Source: Massilia rubra
GTDB lineage: Bacteria > Pseudomonadota > Gammaproteobacteria > Burkholderiales > Burkholderiaceae_D
Direction of reading: 5' to 3'
Assembly: GCF_011682065.1 (NCBI RefSeq)
Contig: NZ_VUYU01000004.1
Location: 340,519-404,518 of the forward strand
Length of the DNA: 64,000 bases
The first letter of the stretch is position 1, and each line of letters begins with the position of its first letter. Of the stretch, positions 63,491 through 64,000 are shown in pieces. The notes beneath the pieces are model-generated. The model searched no databases. It had not been told where the DNA came from and worked only from the letters and a program-made list of their open reading frames with translations. A program made the position numbers and the translations under genes.

Positions 63491-64000
63491 GGGGCCCCCC
63501 GATGAGTTCAACGTCGTCCGGCGAGAAATCCCGACACGATGTCTGATGTGCCATCGCAATCGACTGCGGTGATGCATGCAGTCTCGCGAACTCGTTGATC
63601 CATGTCAACACATTGCAAACTATTTGCTGTGTGTGTTGAGGGGCGGGCAGGTGGGAAACCGACTGCCGCCGGCGCGCTTCCCCCATGCCGGGCGGTTACG
63701 CGCAAGCCATTGTTTAATCGATTGTCATGAGGCGTGAGCGCAACACCTGGCCAGTACGGCTTGGTGTCCGGCTTGGTGTCAGGTCTGACATTCAGACACG
63801 GCCTGGGCAGTGGTGATCGTTCAGCTCGTGTCCGAATGTCAGACCTGGCACCAGTTGTACGTGGTGATCGTTCGTAAGCGGCCAGCGGCCCCACCTGTAC
63901 AGCCTGTTTAGCGCGAAGTAAAGTCGGGGAATGGCAGCAGCGAATCAATCTGGCTGTTGGGGCACGTCGGGAGACGTTCCAGTACGATGGCCAGCCAGCG
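63491..64000. other. Region without a supported gene up to window end
   Basis: About 510 bases upstream of the chemoreceptor. It must hold that gene's promoter; an inverted repeat sits at 63775-63852. The open frames here show no recognisable protein. Confidence 0.6.
63775..63852. repeat. Inverted repeat of the GTCTGACAT type
   Basis: 26-base arms (63775-63800 and 63827-63852; core AGGTCTGACATTC) match at 24 of 26 positions around a 26-base spacer. The arms share the GGTCTGAC core with the outer arms of the 26859 element, suggesting one repeat family. Confidence 0.8.

Overview
The window looks like chromosome from a high-GC betaproteobacterium, most likely an Oxalobacteraceae member near Massilia/Duganella/Telluria. 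This is inferred from base composition, the style of the protein sequences and the gene set (Ku/LigD, urease, NirK with a cytochrome tail, Pls/PosA-type NRPS, GH19 chitinase); no marker gene is present to prove it. I saw no rRNA, tRNA or CRISPR array.

Layout. 1-6.8 kb: a bacterial non-homologous end-joining locus (ligD cut by the window edge; ku in an operon with an SDR oxidoreductase and a small membrane protein) plus a catalase. 7-13.3 kb: a diguanylate cyclase, a SulP anion transporter coupled to a PhyH-type dioxygenase, a Sel1-repeat protein, a 2OG-Fe(II) oxygenase and a DinB-family protein. 13.3-20.3 kb: a DUF1302-type outer-membrane protein followed by a complete urease operon ureDABCEFG, then arsC-arsH. 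21.4-27.7 kb: an accessory stretch with gene debris (HTH fragment, IS5-type transposase tail), a pentapeptide-repeat protein, a tightly coupled operon of a membrane-anchored linalool dehydratase/isomerase-like protein, a 43-residue protein and dgkA, an LRR protein, a VirK-like protein and nested inverted repeats. 27.7-31.8 kb: a very large Pls/PosA-type non-ribosomal peptide synthetase.

33-57 kb is an anaerobiosis and denitrification island. In order it holds a NnrS-like membrane protein, DUF2249 and hemerythrin-like proteins; the oxygen-independent ubiquinone hydroxylation genes ubiU, ubiV and ubiT; class III ribonucleotide reductase (nrdD, nrdG); a SCO protein, NirV-like protein and copper nitrite reductase NirK; quinol NO reductase NorB with DUF2249 and SirB2 partners; the NO sensor NsrR; an ATP-grasp-like protein; narK1-narK2; a Crp/Fnr-family regulator; and a carbonic anhydrase. 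FNR/Dnr-type palindromes lie in the divergent spacers at 35240 and 52473, and tandem NrdR-like boxes precede nrdD. No nitrate reductase or nitrous oxide reductase is in the window, so only nitrite to N2O is covered here.

The most unusual points are: (1) nrdD is split, with the glycyl-radical loop on its own 64-residue protein that has its own ribosome binding site; (2) a natural fusion of a ClpA-type N domain with a ClpS N-degron adaptor, translationally coupled to an ADP-ribosylglycohydrolase; (3) the membrane-anchored Ldi-like protein coupled to dgkA. The 57-64 kb end carries a TonB-like fragment, several unrecognised proteins, the ADP-ribosylglycohydrolase/ClpN-ClpS pair and a chemoreceptor.
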